Shown here: piece by piece, positions 26,282-35,213 of the stretch
Layout: every line of letters begins with the position of its first letter
Numbering within the stretch: position 1 is the stretch's first letter
Source of the DNA: Bacillota bacterium
GTDB taxonomy: Bacteria > Bacillota > Clostridia > Acetivibrionales > JAEXSP01
DNA length: 64,000 nt
NCBI GenBank assembly: GCA_023453795.1
Contig: JAEXSP010000014.1
Span: 12,808 to 76,807 of the forward strand
Direction: 5' to 3'
Program-made: the position numbers and the translations under genes
The notes under the pieces: generated by a model
The model's database searches: none
The model's input: the letters and a program-made list of their open reading frames with translations, nothing else
What the model was told of the DNA's origin: nothing

Positions 26282-27940
26282 TCACATACCGGGTAAAGCT
26301 TCTTCGTTAAAATTCACCCTGAGCTCCATTGAGCCTATCAGCAGAATATCATCATTTCTAAGCCTATGGTAATTATTGATCTGGACTCCGTTCACGTATG
26401 TTCCGTTTGTCGATTTGAGATCGCAAACAAAAACCATATTGTCCTTTATCATAAGCTCGCAGTGTCTTCCCGACAGCTTTTCATCCTCTTTGAACACAAG
26501 CTTTGACCTGCCCGGATCTCTTCCGATTATAACGCTGTCAACAAGGTTTACGGTGTAGGCTTCATCTGTATTTTTCCCAAGCTTTGTAAATTTTACCGAC
26601 AGGCCTTTCCTTGCAGATACAGCCTCCGTTGCCGATATAGGACTGCTTACCGGATTCATTTTATTCTTTGTTTCAGTACTTACGGTATGCGAAGCATCGA
26701 TGGAAATTTTGCCGGGTGCGTTGGCAGGAGCGCTTGGTACGGGCGGCTTCTTCTTCCTTCCTGTCAGGAAGATCAATAAGAATGCGGCAATAATTACTAC
26801 CAAAGCTCCGGCGGCAATAACATATGGGTTTGTAAGATAATCCGTTATTGATGTTGAATCATCCCCTGTAGTTGGGGTTATAGGCGTCCCTCCGGAAGTC
26901 GTTTCAGTTTGTGTTGATGTGGAATCATTGTCATTTGTATCAGGTTTTTCATCTTTGGGTTTCTCGTCTTTGGGCTTTTCTTTTCCGGTTGTTTTATTTA
27001 CGGTGAGAACCACATTAAGCCCGTCTTCAGCTTTATTCCCGCTGCCGAGGTCAACCTTAAGCTTCAAATAGAAGGACTGCCCGTTCAAAGCTGTTCCTGT
27101 ACAGTCCAATTTAGCCTCATAGCTCTTGTCAAGCCTATCCTGCAAAGACTTTATTATACCCGGCATTGTATCGCTGCCCATTCCGATTACATAGTCTTTT
27201 CCAGAAGTTATTCTTGAAAAGCTTCCAAGCGTCTTTATTGAATCTATTCCTGCCTGGCCTGAAGCTTTATTATACATGCCTATTGTAAATACCGGAATAT
27301 GAGCTTCCTTGATCTTCATGAAAGCTTCATCTTTCGTAATTCCGCTGCTGTCGTCCTCTGCCCCGTCCGATATTATTACAAGGGTTCTGCCCCGAAGTAT
27401 ACTGCTCGTATTTGAGGAAAGCATTTCAAGGGACTTTACGATTCCCCTGTAAAGGTTTGTCTTGGTGTCATTGTTCTTAAGCCCTTTTATTATGGTTTTG
27501 AATTTCTGTTTATCGTTAGTGAAATCCTGTTCGACTTTTACCTTCTCTCCAAAAGTAACCAGAGCATAACTGTCGGCTTTTCCCCGGCTGTTGGTCATGT
27601 CTCCCAGCATCTTTTGGATCTGCTGCCATTGGGAGGAGGTTATTGATTTGGAAATATCAACGAGAAAAACATATGCGGTTGATTTGCCTGTCTTTGAAAA
27701 AACGTCGTTTGACTTAACGCTCAGGCTTTTGTCTCCAAGGCTTGCTGCAAGCTTATCTTTGCCTATATTTTCAATTATTCCGCCGTCTAAATCCGTGACA
27801 TCGTAGTAAACACTTATTTCATTTTGGCCTACGTCCACGTTTTTAATATGCAGAATACCGTTTTGCGGCTCTCCGAAGCACCATACGGTTGAAACAAACA
27901 AAACCAGAACCGTTGATACGGCTGCAATGAATTTTTTCAT
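26282..27940 (-). CDS. membrane protein with extracellular VWA domain and cytoplasmic FHA domain
   Basis: The 552-residue protein starts with a signal peptide (FIAAVSTVLVLFVSTVWCFG), followed by a VWA domain with the MIDAS motif DISKS (about residue 95) and later DGAED. A KPKDEKPKDEKPD repeat and Thr-rich linker lead to one membrane helix (IAAGALVVIIAAFLLIFL). The C-terminal FHA domain has IIGRDPG, SGRHCEL and KSTNGTYVNG. The topology puts VWA outside and FHA inside, so phospho-threonine recognition in the cytoplasm could be linked to a metal-dependent adhesion domain outside. It overlaps the PP2C gene by 4 bp. Confidence 0.9.
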   Translation of the reverse strand: MKKFIAAVSTVLVLFVSTVWCFGEPQNGILHIKNVDVGQNEISVYYDVTDLDGGIIENIGKDKLAASLGDKSLSVKSNDVFSKTGKSTAYVFLVDISKSITSSQWQQIQKMLGDMTNSRGKADSYALVTFGEKVKVEQDFTNDKQKFKTIIKGLKNNDTKTNLYRGIVKSLEMLSSNTSSILRGRTLVIISDGAEDDSSGITKDEAFMKIKEAHIPVFTIGMYNKASGQAGIDSIKTLGSFSRITSGKDYVIGMGSDTMPGIIKSLQDRLDKSYEAKLDCTGTALNGQSFYLKLKVDLGSGNKAEDGLNVVLTVNKTTGKEKPKDEKPKDEKPDTNDNDSTSTQTETTSGGTPITPTTGDDSTSITDYLTNPYVIAAGALVVIIAAFLLIFLTGRKKKPPVPSAPANAPGKISIDASHTVSTETKNKMNPVSSPISATEAVSARKGLSVKFTKLGKNTDEAYTVNLVDSVIIGRDPGRSKLVFKEDEKLSGRHCELMIKDNMVFVCDLKSTNGTYVNGVQINNYHRLRNDDILLIGSMELRVNFNEEALPGM

Positions 27941-28683
27941 CTCTCGTCCCCCTCATAAGTACAAAATACAGCAAGAGCCGTAAAGTTGTCATTGTCCTTG
28001 CCGAGCCGTCCGTAAAGCCTACCCGACATATATTTAAGCCACTCGTCAGGTGTTGCAGACTTTGCCAGATCTATTTCCATTTCCAATTCATATATGTACT
28101 CCCAGAAGCCATCCGTACAAAGCAGAAAGGCATCACCCTGCATAATGGGCGCTGAAGGCTCGGTGATCTCGATTTTAAGCTCCGGCCCCGTTCCCAAGAC
28201 CCTTAATAATTTATTTCGGTCGTCATGAAATCTGATCTGATCGGCTGTTATTTCTCCGGATGCGACTGCTGCCTGAGATACGCTGTGATCCCTTGTTTGT
28301 CCTATAAGCCTGCCGTCCCTGAACCAATACAGTCTGGAATCCCCGACATGAGCCCATATGGTTTTATCTCCGTTCGAAAACAACCCCACGATTGTAGTCC
28401 TCATTCCGGAATGCTTAAAGTCAGCTGCCTGACCCGCAACTACAGCCATGTTGGCCGCATTTACAACCTCTTCTATTTCTTGTTTGGATATAGTCGGATT
28501 TGACTCAAATCGACTCAAGGCAGTGTCAGCCGCAAGTTTTGACGCCACTTCCCCGGCTTGATGCCCCCCCAAACCGTCTGCTGCTATCCATGCTCCATAG
28601 CCGTCCCGGCAAATATAAGCCGCATAGTCTTCATTATTATCCCGGCCGCCTTGATTAGTTAGGATTGAAGTTAAAAAATTCAC
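27937..28683 (-). CDS. PP2C-family Ser/Thr phosphatase (soluble)
   Basis: I place the start at GTG 28681-28683 (VNFLTSILTNQGG), six bases after GGAGAG; starts further up overlap the previous gene. The product of about 248 residues has PP2C metal-binding motifs GGRDNNED, AADGLGGHQAGE, GDSRLYW and CTDGFWEY. It reverses Ser/Thr phosphorylation made by the operon's kinases. It has no membrane segment, unlike the phosphatase encoded just upstream. Its stop overlaps the VWA-FHA start. Confidence 0.9.
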   Translation of the reverse strand: MNFLTSILTNQGGRDNNEDYAAYICRDGYGAWIAADGLGGHQAGEVASKLAADTALSRFESNPTISKQEIEEVVNAANMAVVAGQAADFKHSGMRTTIVGLFSNGDKTIWAHVGDSRLYWFRDGRLIGQTRDHSVSQAAVASGEITADQIRFHDDRNKLLRVLGTGPELKIEITEPSAPIMQGDAFLLCTDGFWEYIYELEMEIDLAKSATPDEWLKYMSGRLYGRLGKDNDNFTALAVFCTYEGDER

Positions 28684-28705
28684 CGGCATCTCTCCATTCA
28701 CAAAA

Positions 28706-29902
28706 TCAATTATCATAACCAATGACAATTACCGTCATATTATCCTGACTGGAAAAGCCTTTGGCTGTTATCCTGCCTATCAATTCCTGAGCGGCATATA
28801 AAGGCTCGAGAGAAAGGCATTCTTTAAATTCCTGCTCGGTTACGGAACCATATATTCCGTCGCTGCAGAGGATTATCCTGTCTCCGGGAAGAAGTTGAAA
28901 AGGCTTTATATTCTGATCTATCTCTTCTATTGCTTGTGAACCGATGTAGCTTGTCAATGACTTTCTCTCGGGATGAGTTTTCGCTTCCTCCATTCCGATT
29001 GTCCCATTAAGGGCCTCGCTGTAAAGCTCCAAGCCGTAGACATGATCTCTGTTAATCTGATATGCATTTCCCTTGCGGAATAGGTAAATCCTGCTGTCTC
29101 CGACTGAAATCCAGTACAGCTGATTTTCCTTCAATACAACTGCCACTACTGTGCTTCCGCTTCTTTGCCGATCCCTGAGGTCTGAAGCCTCACCTACCCT
29201 CCGGTTGGCAAGAAGCACTGATTCCCTAAGCTCTTCGGGAAGGGATCTGCTATTTAATCGGGAAGAGAAATCCTCCAGCATCGTTGACACTACAATATTG
29301 CTGGATTCCTTTCCGTTACTGAGGCCTCCCATTCCGTCTGCAACGACTGCAAATATACCTTTTTGCTTTACAAGTTCTTTGTTATTAATATCCGAAACGG
29401 CAAAGGAATCCTGCTGATCCTCGCGCATACCGATATGCTGCGCATTGCCGATAGAAATGCCTCTTTTTTCAGGTTCCTCAGAAGGGTTGTTAAAATATCT
29501 GACTGTTTTCACATCCTTCTTACGTTTTCTTCCCAATGTTAAGACTGCCATTATTGCCAACACTATAAGAGCTATAGCCAAAGCGATATAAAGTGCATTA
29601 GCCCTTGCGAAATCAATTATTGATGCTATTGACTCTTCAGACTTATTTTTATCCTTGGTTTTTGCTTTACTATTGGTCTTTTTTATGTCATTCTTCTTAT
29701 TTTTCTGACTTTTAGAAGCTGAATCCTTTTTATCAGAGTCCTTTCCTAAAACAGCAGAGCCTTTGATGCCTATGCTGCCTGCAGATGTCTCATATCCTGC
29801 TTCCACAGCTATTTTTGAAGGTGCTGCAAAACACTGTATCATTCCGCTGAACAAAAACAGAAAAGCCAAAGTGCAGATTAGAAGCAGTCTCTTTACTCCC
29901 AT
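28706..29902 (-). CDS. membrane-anchored PP2C-family Ser/Thr phosphatase
   Basis: The 398-residue product has an N-terminal signal or anchor (LLLICTLAFLFLFSGMI), a Lys/Ser-rich outer segment of about 70 residues (KSQKNKKNDIKK), and a membrane helix (ALYIALAIALIVLAIMAVL). The cytoplasmic PP2C domain has GMREDQQDSF, ADGMGGLSNGKES, GDSRIYLF and CSDGIYG. The start overlaps the FHA gene by 10 bp. Two phosphatases side by side, one anchored and one soluble, suggest separate substrates at the membrane and in the cytosol; that is inference. Confidence 0.9.
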   Translation of the reverse strand: MGVKRLLLICTLAFLFLFSGMIQCFAAPSKIAVEAGYETSAGSIGIKGSAVLGKDSDKKDSASKSQKNKKNDIKKTNSKAKTKDKNKSEESIASIIDFARANALYIALAIALIVLAIMAVLTLGRKRKKDVKTVRYFNNPSEEPEKRGISIGNAQHIGMREDQQDSFAVSDINNKELVKQKGIFAVVADGMGGLSNGKESSNIVVSTMLEDFSSRLNSRSLPEELRESVLLANRRVGEASDLRDRQRSGSTVVAVVLKENQLYWISVGDSRIYLFRKGNAYQINRDHVYGLELYSEALNGTIGMEEAKTHPERKSLTSYIGSQAIEEIDQNIKPFQLLPGDRIILCSDGIYGSVTEQEFKECLSLEPLYAAQELIGRITAKGFSSQDNMTVIVIGYDN

Positions 29903-30522
29903 TTAAAACGCTCCCCACATAAAGGAATAAATACAAGCTTTGTCTTACCCATTTCTATCAGGTCGTACGGCTGCAATACAACCGGAGTAATAACTTCCTC
30001 ATCGTTATGGTAAACTATACCTTTTCCTTCACCCTGAAAGAGCCTGAATGTATTCTTTCTGGCATCATAGCTTATAACAGCGTGAGACTCCCTTGAGATG
30101 GTATCATCGCCCCGTATGCAAATATCCATTTTTTCAGAGCGCCCGATAAAGTTTCTTTCTGCGCGGATACGGTAATCCCTGCCCTTGTCTGCCCCTTCAG
30201 TGCAAACAAGCCATCCGACTACCGGGTCTATGCCCTTGTCTTTTCTCATTATAGCGACTGTCTTTTCATTATCGGTACGAGAGGGGTTCACCGGGTTTGA
30301 GAAATTCATCGGTATGGTTTTCGATATGCTGCTATCCTCTGCAGGCAATGGCGGATCCTTTATTATTTCATTCTGTTGAGACGAAATCGCAACTGTCTTT
30401 GAACCCAAATCGGAATTCAATGGACGGTTAATTCCTCCGTTTATGTCTGTATTACAGTAGGGACAGGATGGAGTTCTTTCCGAATCATAAAAGTGCCCCT
30501 TTTCACATCTTTTCATATCCAT
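29893..30522 (-). CDS. FHA-domain protein with N-terminal zinc-ribbon-like motif
   Basis: This is the first gene of the signalling operon. The 209-residue product begins with a Cys/His motif (CEKGHFYDS, then CPYCN) that could bind zinc, followed by a Thr-rich region with several potential phosphorylation sites (SKTVAISS, EKTVAIMR), which resemble FHA ligands. The C-terminal FHA domain has NFIGRSEKMDI and SRESHAVIS. The NxSTNG end is weak (EGKGIVYHND). It probably serves as a phospho-threonine adaptor for the kinases. The ATG follows AAGGAGAG. Confidence 0.88.
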   Translation of the reverse strand: MDMKRCEKGHFYDSERTPSCPYCNTDINGGINRPLNSDLGSKTVAISSQQNEIIKDPPLPAEDSSISKTIPMNFSNPVNPSRTDNEKTVAIMRKDKGIDPVVGWLVCTEGADKGRDYRIRAERNFIGRSEKMDICIRGDDTISRESHAVISYDARKNTFRLFQGEGKGIVYHNDEEVITPVVLQPYDLIEMGKTKLVFIPLCGERFKWE

Positions 30523-30562
30523 AATCTTCTCTCCTTCTTAGTGAAACTCTACTTCTAAAGAT

Positions 30563-30571
30563 ATTCTACCA
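30563..30571 (-). promoter_or_regulatory. possible extended -10 promoter of the signalling operon
   Basis: On the minus strand TGG-TAGAAT forms an extended -10 element about 40 bp upstream of the FHA gene start. A TTGTAG lies 20 bp further up, too far for a normal -35, so the call rests on the extended -10 alone. The 230-bp divergent gap (30523-30752) otherwise shows only A-rich runs. Confidence 0.3.
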
Positions 30572-30752
30572 GATACAATTAATTCCTTCTACAAATACAT
30601 TATTTTATTTTAAAAAAAATGGTTCTTTAGGTAAAAAAAAATACTTTTATGCTCTGAAGCGAAAATCTAAAGTATTAAGAAGATTATAAACGTGGAAGGA
30701 TTAGTAAAAAATATGTAGAATTATATACAATACTAAAAATCGGAGGTGTTTT

Positions 30753-31331
30753 ATGTCAGACGTCTATAATCATTCACAATACCTTATCAGAAAAAAGATT
30801 TTAAAAATGTTCGGTTCTGTCTTCCATGTTTATGACCCAAATAATCAGGTGGTCATGTATGCAAAACTTAAGGCATTCAAATTGAAAGAGGATATCCGCC
30901 TTTTTACAGGAGAGGATATGCAAACAGAATTGCTTAGTATTAAAGCAAGAAAAGTCCTCGATTTCTCCGCAACCTACGATGTGGTTGATTCAATCACAAA
31001 TGAAAAGGTAGGTGCTTTAAGAAGAAAAGGATTAAAATCACTTATAAGAGACGAATGGATTTTGGTCGACACGAATGATATCGATATCGGCACCATCAAA
31101 GAAGACGGTACAGCACTAGCTCTGGTAAGGCGATTTCTTACAAACCTGATCCCGCAAAAATTCCATTGTGAAATCGGAGGAGCAAATGTTTGTGATTTTA
31201 AACAGAATTTTAACCCCTTTGTCATGAAGGTAGCTGTTGACTTTTCAAAAAACACTGCGGGTATTCTTGATAAAAGGCTTGGGTTGGCAGCAGCAATACT
31301 TTTGTGCGCTATTGAAGGCAGGCAAAACTAA
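30753..31331 (+). CDS. LURP-one-related / tubby-C-like protein
   Basis: The 192-residue protein shows the pattern of bacterial LURP-one (YxjI-like) proteins: YLIRKKILKMFGSVFHVYDP, then short strands ending in ARKVLDFSATYDVVDS and VGALRRKGLKS, and a C-terminal hydrophobic helix (GLAAAILLCAIEG). The tubby-like fold can bind lipids or act as a scaffold, but the function in bacteria is not known. It is transcribed away from the FHA-kinase operon. The start has CGGAGGTG upstream. Confidence 0.7.
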   Translation: MSDVYNHSQYLIRKKILKMFGSVFHVYDPNNQVVMYAKLKAFKLKEDIRLFTGEDMQTELLSIKARKVLDFSATYDVVDSITNEKVGALRRKGLKSLIRDEWILVDTNDIDIGTIKEDGTALALVRRFLTNLIPQKFHCEIGGANVCDFKQNFNPFVMKVAVDFSKNTAGILDKRLGLAAAILLCAIEGRQN

Positions 31332-31344
31332 AATTAAATTGCAA

Positions 31345-31436
31345 TGCAGGGGCAGTTCGCATGCACATTGCTGTTTCAAGAATTTTTTATTTTCGAACCT
31401 CTTGAAATGTCGCGGCAGAACCGTCCCCCTGCGCCA
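31345..31436. repeat. 92-bp nested inverted-repeat element
   Basis: The outer arms GCAGGGG.CAGTTC and GAAC.GTCCCCCTGC enclose an inner pair TTTCAAGA / TCTTGAAA. The element lies exactly between two convergent genes. Its right end, read on the minus strand as GGGGGACGGTTCTGCCGCGAC, looks like the short GGGGACGGTTCT repeats common in clostridial genomes. It may be a MITE-like repeat, and it may also act as a two-way terminator. Confidence 0.6.
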
Positions 31437-31440
31437 TTAA

Positions 31441-32793
31441 TTAAGCTTCAACAAAGCACCCCGTGTTTTCTACCCTCATTCTTGCTTCAGATCTCCTGAT
31501 GCACATAAAAGCCAGTATGAAAGTAACTGCTTCTGTAAGAGGCGCAGTAAGCCAAATACCTGTATTGCCTATAATCCTCGGAAGAACCAGAATAAAGAAT
31601 ATTATCAGCACAAGGCTTCTCAGCATGGAAATCAGTGCAGCCACCTTGGCATTCCCAAGCGATGTAAAGTATGCCGCAGCTATAATATTGTATCCGTTAA
31701 GTAAAAATGCTATTGAATACAACCGCAGGCCCGGAACCGCTATCTTCTCCAGCCCTGCGTCATTCTTGGAGAACAGGCTTACTATTCCGTCCGCCCCAGC
31801 CAATGAAACAATAAACACAGTAATTCCTATTACAAAAACCGACTTCAGTGCTATTGAAAGTAATCCCAAAATGATTTTACGGTTATTTGCCCCGTAGTGG
31901 TAGCTTATGAGCGGATGCACCCCGACAGCAATCCCCGTAAGCACCATGTTCTGTATGAAGGAAACATACCCTACTATTGTCATTGCAGCGACTCCGCCGA
32001 CCCCTATTCTTCCTATAATTACATAATTGAAAAATGAGATAGTTATTGAGCCGGATATTTGTGCAACAAACTCTGAAGACCCATTGTAAAGCATAGTTCC
32101 AAGGCCGCTTAAAGTAAATTTAAACCTTGTAAACTTATAAACCGACTTGCCGGAGATAAAGTACAAGACGCTTAATATGAAGGGAATGAGCACAGATATT
32201 CCTGAAGCTAAAGCAGCCCCTCTCATCCCATAGCCCAGCTTAATTATGAAAATGTAGTCAAGTATAATGTTCAGTATATTACCTGCAATCCCGAAGAACA
32301 AAGAAAGCTGCGGCTTTCCTTCACTCCTTATAAACATTGAAAAGGTCATGTTCATCATCATGAATATATAGAAGAAGGTCATTGTGCCGAGAAAGTCCTT
32401 TACATAGCCATACATTTCCCCTTTTGCATGGAGCAGATGAATTACAGGGTCCCTAAAGAGTACAAGCACCAGCATCGCACAAATATTTACTGCTATGTTT
32501 ACTGCAATCGACATTGAAAAGCTTTGGCTTGCCTGTCTATTGTTTTTTGCGCCCAAGCTTTGCGCTCCGAGGGTTACACCACCAACACCCGCCATTATAG
32601 TCAATGCCAGCAGGATATAAAGCACCGGCAAAGTGAGGTTGACGGCTGCAAGTCCCTTTTCTCCCATCTTCCAGCCTATAAAGAAGCCGTCAACAATTGT
32701 TATGAACGACGTGAGGAACATGCTTATTATACAGGGTACCGAATAGCTTAGAAATGTTTTGAACAAATTTTGATCTTTACTGATTTCAGTCAT
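31441..32793 (-). CDS. MATE-family multidrug/Na+ antiporter
   Basis: This 450-residue integral membrane protein has twelve predicted helices. The MATE features are a QNLFKTFLSYSVPCIIS start, GxxxG-rich helices with VDGFFIG and GAQSLGAKNN, and a second half with the repeat SGSITISFFNYVIIGRIG and GVHPLISYHYGANNRK. MATE pumps export cationic drugs or metabolites using Na+ or H+ gradients. An AraC-type regulator gene lies 133 bp upstream on the same strand and might control it. The ATG has GAAGGAGA upstream. Confidence 0.92.
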   Translation of the reverse strand: MTEISKDQNLFKTFLSYSVPCIISMFLTSFITIVDGFFIGWKMGEKGLAAVNLTLPVLYILLALTIMAGVGGVTLGAQSLGAKNNRQASQSFSMSIAVNIAVNICAMLVLVLFRDPVIHLLHAKGEMYGYVKDFLGTMTFFYIFMMMNMTFSMFIRSEGKPQLSLFFGIAGNILNIILDYIFIIKLGYGMRGAALASGISVLIPFILSVLYFISGKSVYKFTRFKFTLSGLGTMLYNGSSEFVAQISGSITISFFNYVIIGRIGVGGVAAMTIVGYVSFIQNMVLTGIAVGVHPLISYHYGANNRKIILGLLSIALKSVFVIGITVFIVSLAGADGIVSLFSKNDAGLEKIAVPGLRLYSIAFLLNGYNIIAAAYFTSLGNAKVAALISMLRSLVLIIFFILVLPRIIGNTGIWLTAPLTEAVTFILAFMCIRRSEARMRVENTGCFVEA

Positions 32794-32883
32794 TTGACAT
32801 TCTCCTTCCGAAATTTAAGCTCAAAACGATTCTAATACCCAAATAATAAAAAAACTTCTGAATTCGTGCTTTAAAGGGGCATG

Positions 32884-32914
32884 AAAAAACCGCAGGATTC
32901 CAAAGCCAACGGTT
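32884..32914 (-). terminator. terminator of the AraC-type regulator gene
   Basis: On the minus strand AACCG pairs with CGGTT, with an inner GG/CC pair, followed by six T residues. It lies 13 bp after the stop codon. Confidence 0.6.
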
Positions 32915-32926
32915 GACGTTTTTTTC

Positions 32927-33796
32927 CTATTTAATCGGCATGCAAAGGTCGATCCTCATCCTTCCCTCGGCATCAGTTTGAGAAAGGTATATTTCAATAG
33001 GCATTCCATTTCGAATATCATATTTTGTGTATGGCAGCCAAATAGTAAAAATTTCATTATATGCCTTCGAAAGATTCTCCAGTTTGTCAAAAAACTCATA
33101 GCAGGCGTATTTTCCGCCTTCGATTTTATGAGTATTCACGCTCTGCTGCCTTTCGACCGTGATACACATATCGTATATGCAATGGTTTTCGTCCGTAATC
33201 AAAGGATCGTCATAGGATATACCGATAAATCTGGCTTCTTCATTCATTAGGTTTCTCTCTTCAACGCTGTTGCAGAACCTTTCCCAGTGTTCTGCCAAAT
33301 CAAAATAATTGCCTATGAACCTTTCATACTCGAGAATCAATTTGTTCAGTGTTTTAATTTTAATTTTTTGATCAACCTTGGCGAAACAGTCTTTATCCTT
33401 CTTCATTGATTTGATATGCTCGACTACCGATAAATACGATTCTTTTACAGGCACCTCGTTTACCTTTCTGTATTCGGAAGCGCTCATGCCAAAGTTCTCT
33501 TTAAAGGCAGTTGCAAAATTTGAAGGGCTGTAGCCCACGAGTAAGGCTATATCGGTTATAGATGTGCGCCGGTTTGACCTGAGCATGAAGGCCGCGCTTT
33601 CCAGCTTCATTCTTTTAATAAACGAATAAAGGCTTTCATTTACCACAGACCTGAATATCCTATTAAAATAGTACTTTGAGAAACAGCAGTAATCAGCGAT
33701 TTCATCCACAGTAAGGTTTCTGTCAACATTATTGCGTATATAGGTTATTGCCTGGCTGATTCTTTGCTTATATTCCTTCTCTAACACCTGTATCAC
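32927..33796 (-). CDS. AraC-family regulator with GyrI-like effector domain
   Basis: The 289-residue protein has two AraC-type helix-turn-helix motifs at the N-terminus (LTVDEIADYCCFSKYYFNRIF and TSITDIALLVGYSPSNFATAF) and a C-terminal GyrI-like ligand-binding domain ending EIYLSQTDAEGRMRIDLCMPIK-like. This layout is that of SoxS/Rob-related drug-sensing regulators such as BltR-type or Rob proteins. The likely target is the MATE gene 133 bp downstream; that is inference. The protein lacks a membrane segment. Confidence 0.85.
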   Translation of the reverse strand: MIQVLEKEYKQRISQAITYIRNNVDRNLTVDEIADYCCFSKYYFNRIFRSVVNESLYSFIKRMKLESAAFMLRSNRRTSITDIALLVGYSPSNFATAFKENFGMSASEYRKVNEVPVKESYLSVVEHIKSMKKDKDCFAKVDQKIKIKTLNKLILEYERFIGNYFDLAEHWERFCNSVEERNLMNEEARFIGISYDDPLITDENHCIYDMCITVERQQSVNTHKIEGGKYACYEFFDKLENLSKAYNEIFTIWLPYTKYDIRNGMPIEIYLSQTDAEGRMRIDLCMPIK

Positions 33797-34105
33797 CCTG
33801 TCTTAATACCTTTATGTTAATTATATCCGACTTTTAACCTGAACTGTCAAGGAAATAAATCTGATATTTATTGATAATAAGCTATTAGAAAAAAATAATT
33901 ACTATATAATTATATTTATATATAAAGCACTTCCATTTATTAAAGCGGCTGTCCTCATACATAACTCAGGACAGTCTTATTTTGCAGTTTAATATATAAA
34001 GAAGAATCAGATATAAACAATCCAGAATAATTTGCCCTATTGCGAAGTATTCTAGATTATTAACAATTAAATATTGATTAATATTTCGCATTTAGGGGGA
34101 AAATT
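33797..34105. other. 309-bp divergent intergenic region
   Basis: The region separates the AraC-type gene from the YjdF-like gene. It holds a 7-bp inverted repeat CTGTCCT/AGGACAG (33949-33974) followed by TCTTATTTT, which could be a small terminator or attenuator. Closer to the plus-strand gene is an 11-bp inverted repeat with one mismatch, TGCGAAGTATT and AATATTTCGCA (34041-34051, 34080-34090), placed like an operator. No coding sequence is convincing. Confidence 0.4.
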
Positions 34106-34798
34106 ATGATTACAAGCAGAGGCATCTTATACAAAAAGATTTTTAGCAGTAAAACAAGTCTATTTGAATTATCCTTGTACGCACTCTCTTTTATAAGCCT
34201 TATATATTATATTATTCAAGGAAACTCTGCAAAGGCCTTTAAATGTCTGATCATGGCCGCCCTGTTAATTGCCTACAGGTTCATTCCCAAGCTTTTAAAT
34301 GTAAATCTGCATAGTATTATAAAAATTTCGATGCTTGTTTTCATTTTTATGGCAATATTTCTTGCAGAGATACTGAATTTTTATAAGCGGATCTTTTTCT
34401 TTGACAAGATACTGCACTCGTTATCCGGCATTTTGTTTTTATTTGTTGGCCAGAGTCTGTTCCGCCGTATAGACAATCAGGACGACAGAGATAAGGAAAA
34501 TAAGCTCATGATGGTTTTGTTCAGTTTTTTCTTTTCCTTGGCTGTTGCAGGATGCTGGGAGATATTTGAATTCTCCGTGGACAGATTATTCGGATGCCAT
34601 CTTCAGAACGACAGCCTGATGGATACCATGACAGACATCATCTGTGCTACTGTCACTGCCTCTGCCGCAGCGTTATATACTATAGCCGCAGTGCATAAAA
34701 GGGGCACTGTTAAAGCTCTTGACACTATTGACGAATCTGCAGACAAAGGCAGCAAAGAGTATTCATTAAGCATTCATGCTAAGAATATGCCGCTATGA
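34106..34798 (+). CDS. YjdF/DUF2238-like integral membrane protein
   Basis: The 230-residue protein has about six membrane helices. Family-like conserved spots are FFDKILHSLSGILF, a GCWEIFEFSVD segment and a late SLMDTMTDIICAT, which match the H, E and D pattern of DUF2238 (YjdF) proteins. The function of the family is not established. The ATG follows TAGGGGGA. A hairpin terminator overlaps the end of the next, convergent gene. Confidence 0.7.
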   Translation: MITSRGILYKKIFSSKTSLFELSLYALSFISLIYYIIQGNSAKAFKCLIMAALLIAYRFIPKLLNVNLHSIIKISMLVFIFMAIFLAEILNFYKRIFFFDKILHSLSGILFLFVGQSLFRRIDNQDDRDKENKLMMVLFSFFFSLAVAGCWEIFEFSVDRLFGCHLQNDSLMDTMTDIICATVTASAAALYTIAAVHKRGTVKALDTIDESADKGSKEYSLSIHAKNMPL

Positions 34799-34836
34799 AG
34801 ATATTAAGCTGCCTGCAGAGTTTAAATATCTTTTTT
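34799..34836 (+). terminator. rho-independent terminator of the YjdF-like gene
   Basis: AGATATT (34799-34805) pairs with AATATCT (34825-34831), followed by six T residues. It overlaps the last codons of the convergent C_GCAxxG_C_C gene. Confidence 0.6.
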
Positions 34837-35184
34837 ATCCATTATACTTTCTAAAAATTCAGACCCCTTCTCTACACAGCCTACACAGGATAACTTTTTC
34901 AGGCTTCTTACATTACTACAGTTCAATGCCCCCGCATGGCTGATGAAATATTTATCAAGCTCTGCGGCTTTTTCCTTGTCAACCTTTTCTATAATGCATT
35001 TAGCTGCATAATAAGCCCCGCATAGGCCTCCGGGAGCCCTTCCCCCGCCATAAGCCCTAAAGGTCTCGATCATATCGTCTTCCAGACCAAAAATATCTTT
35101 AAAGGCCGATACAACTGATTGAGCACAATTCATCCTTGTACCGTTTTGTCCTGTATAGTTGTTTCTTGCTTTTGCGACCAACAT
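34822..35184 (-). CDS. C_GCAxxG_C_C family protein
   Basis: The 120-residue product fits the small Cys-rich C_GCAxxG_C_C family: MNCAQSVVSAF, then GGGRAPGGLCGAYYAAK, and Cys residues near the end (LNCSNVR, CVGCVEKG). Members are thought to be redox-related and often sit beside other metabolic genes, but their role is not known. It lies 29 bp downstream of an unrecognised gene on the same strand and is probably in its transcript. Confidence 0.8.
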   Translation of the reverse strand: MLVAKARNNYTGQNGTRMNCAQSVVSAFKDIFGLEDDMIETFRAYGGGRAPGGLCGAYYAAKCIIEKVDKEKAAELDKYFISHAGALNCSNVRSLKKLSCVGCVEKGSEFLESIMDKKDI

Positions 35185-35213
35185 TTTTTATCTCCCCGTT
35201 AGCGAAAATTGGT

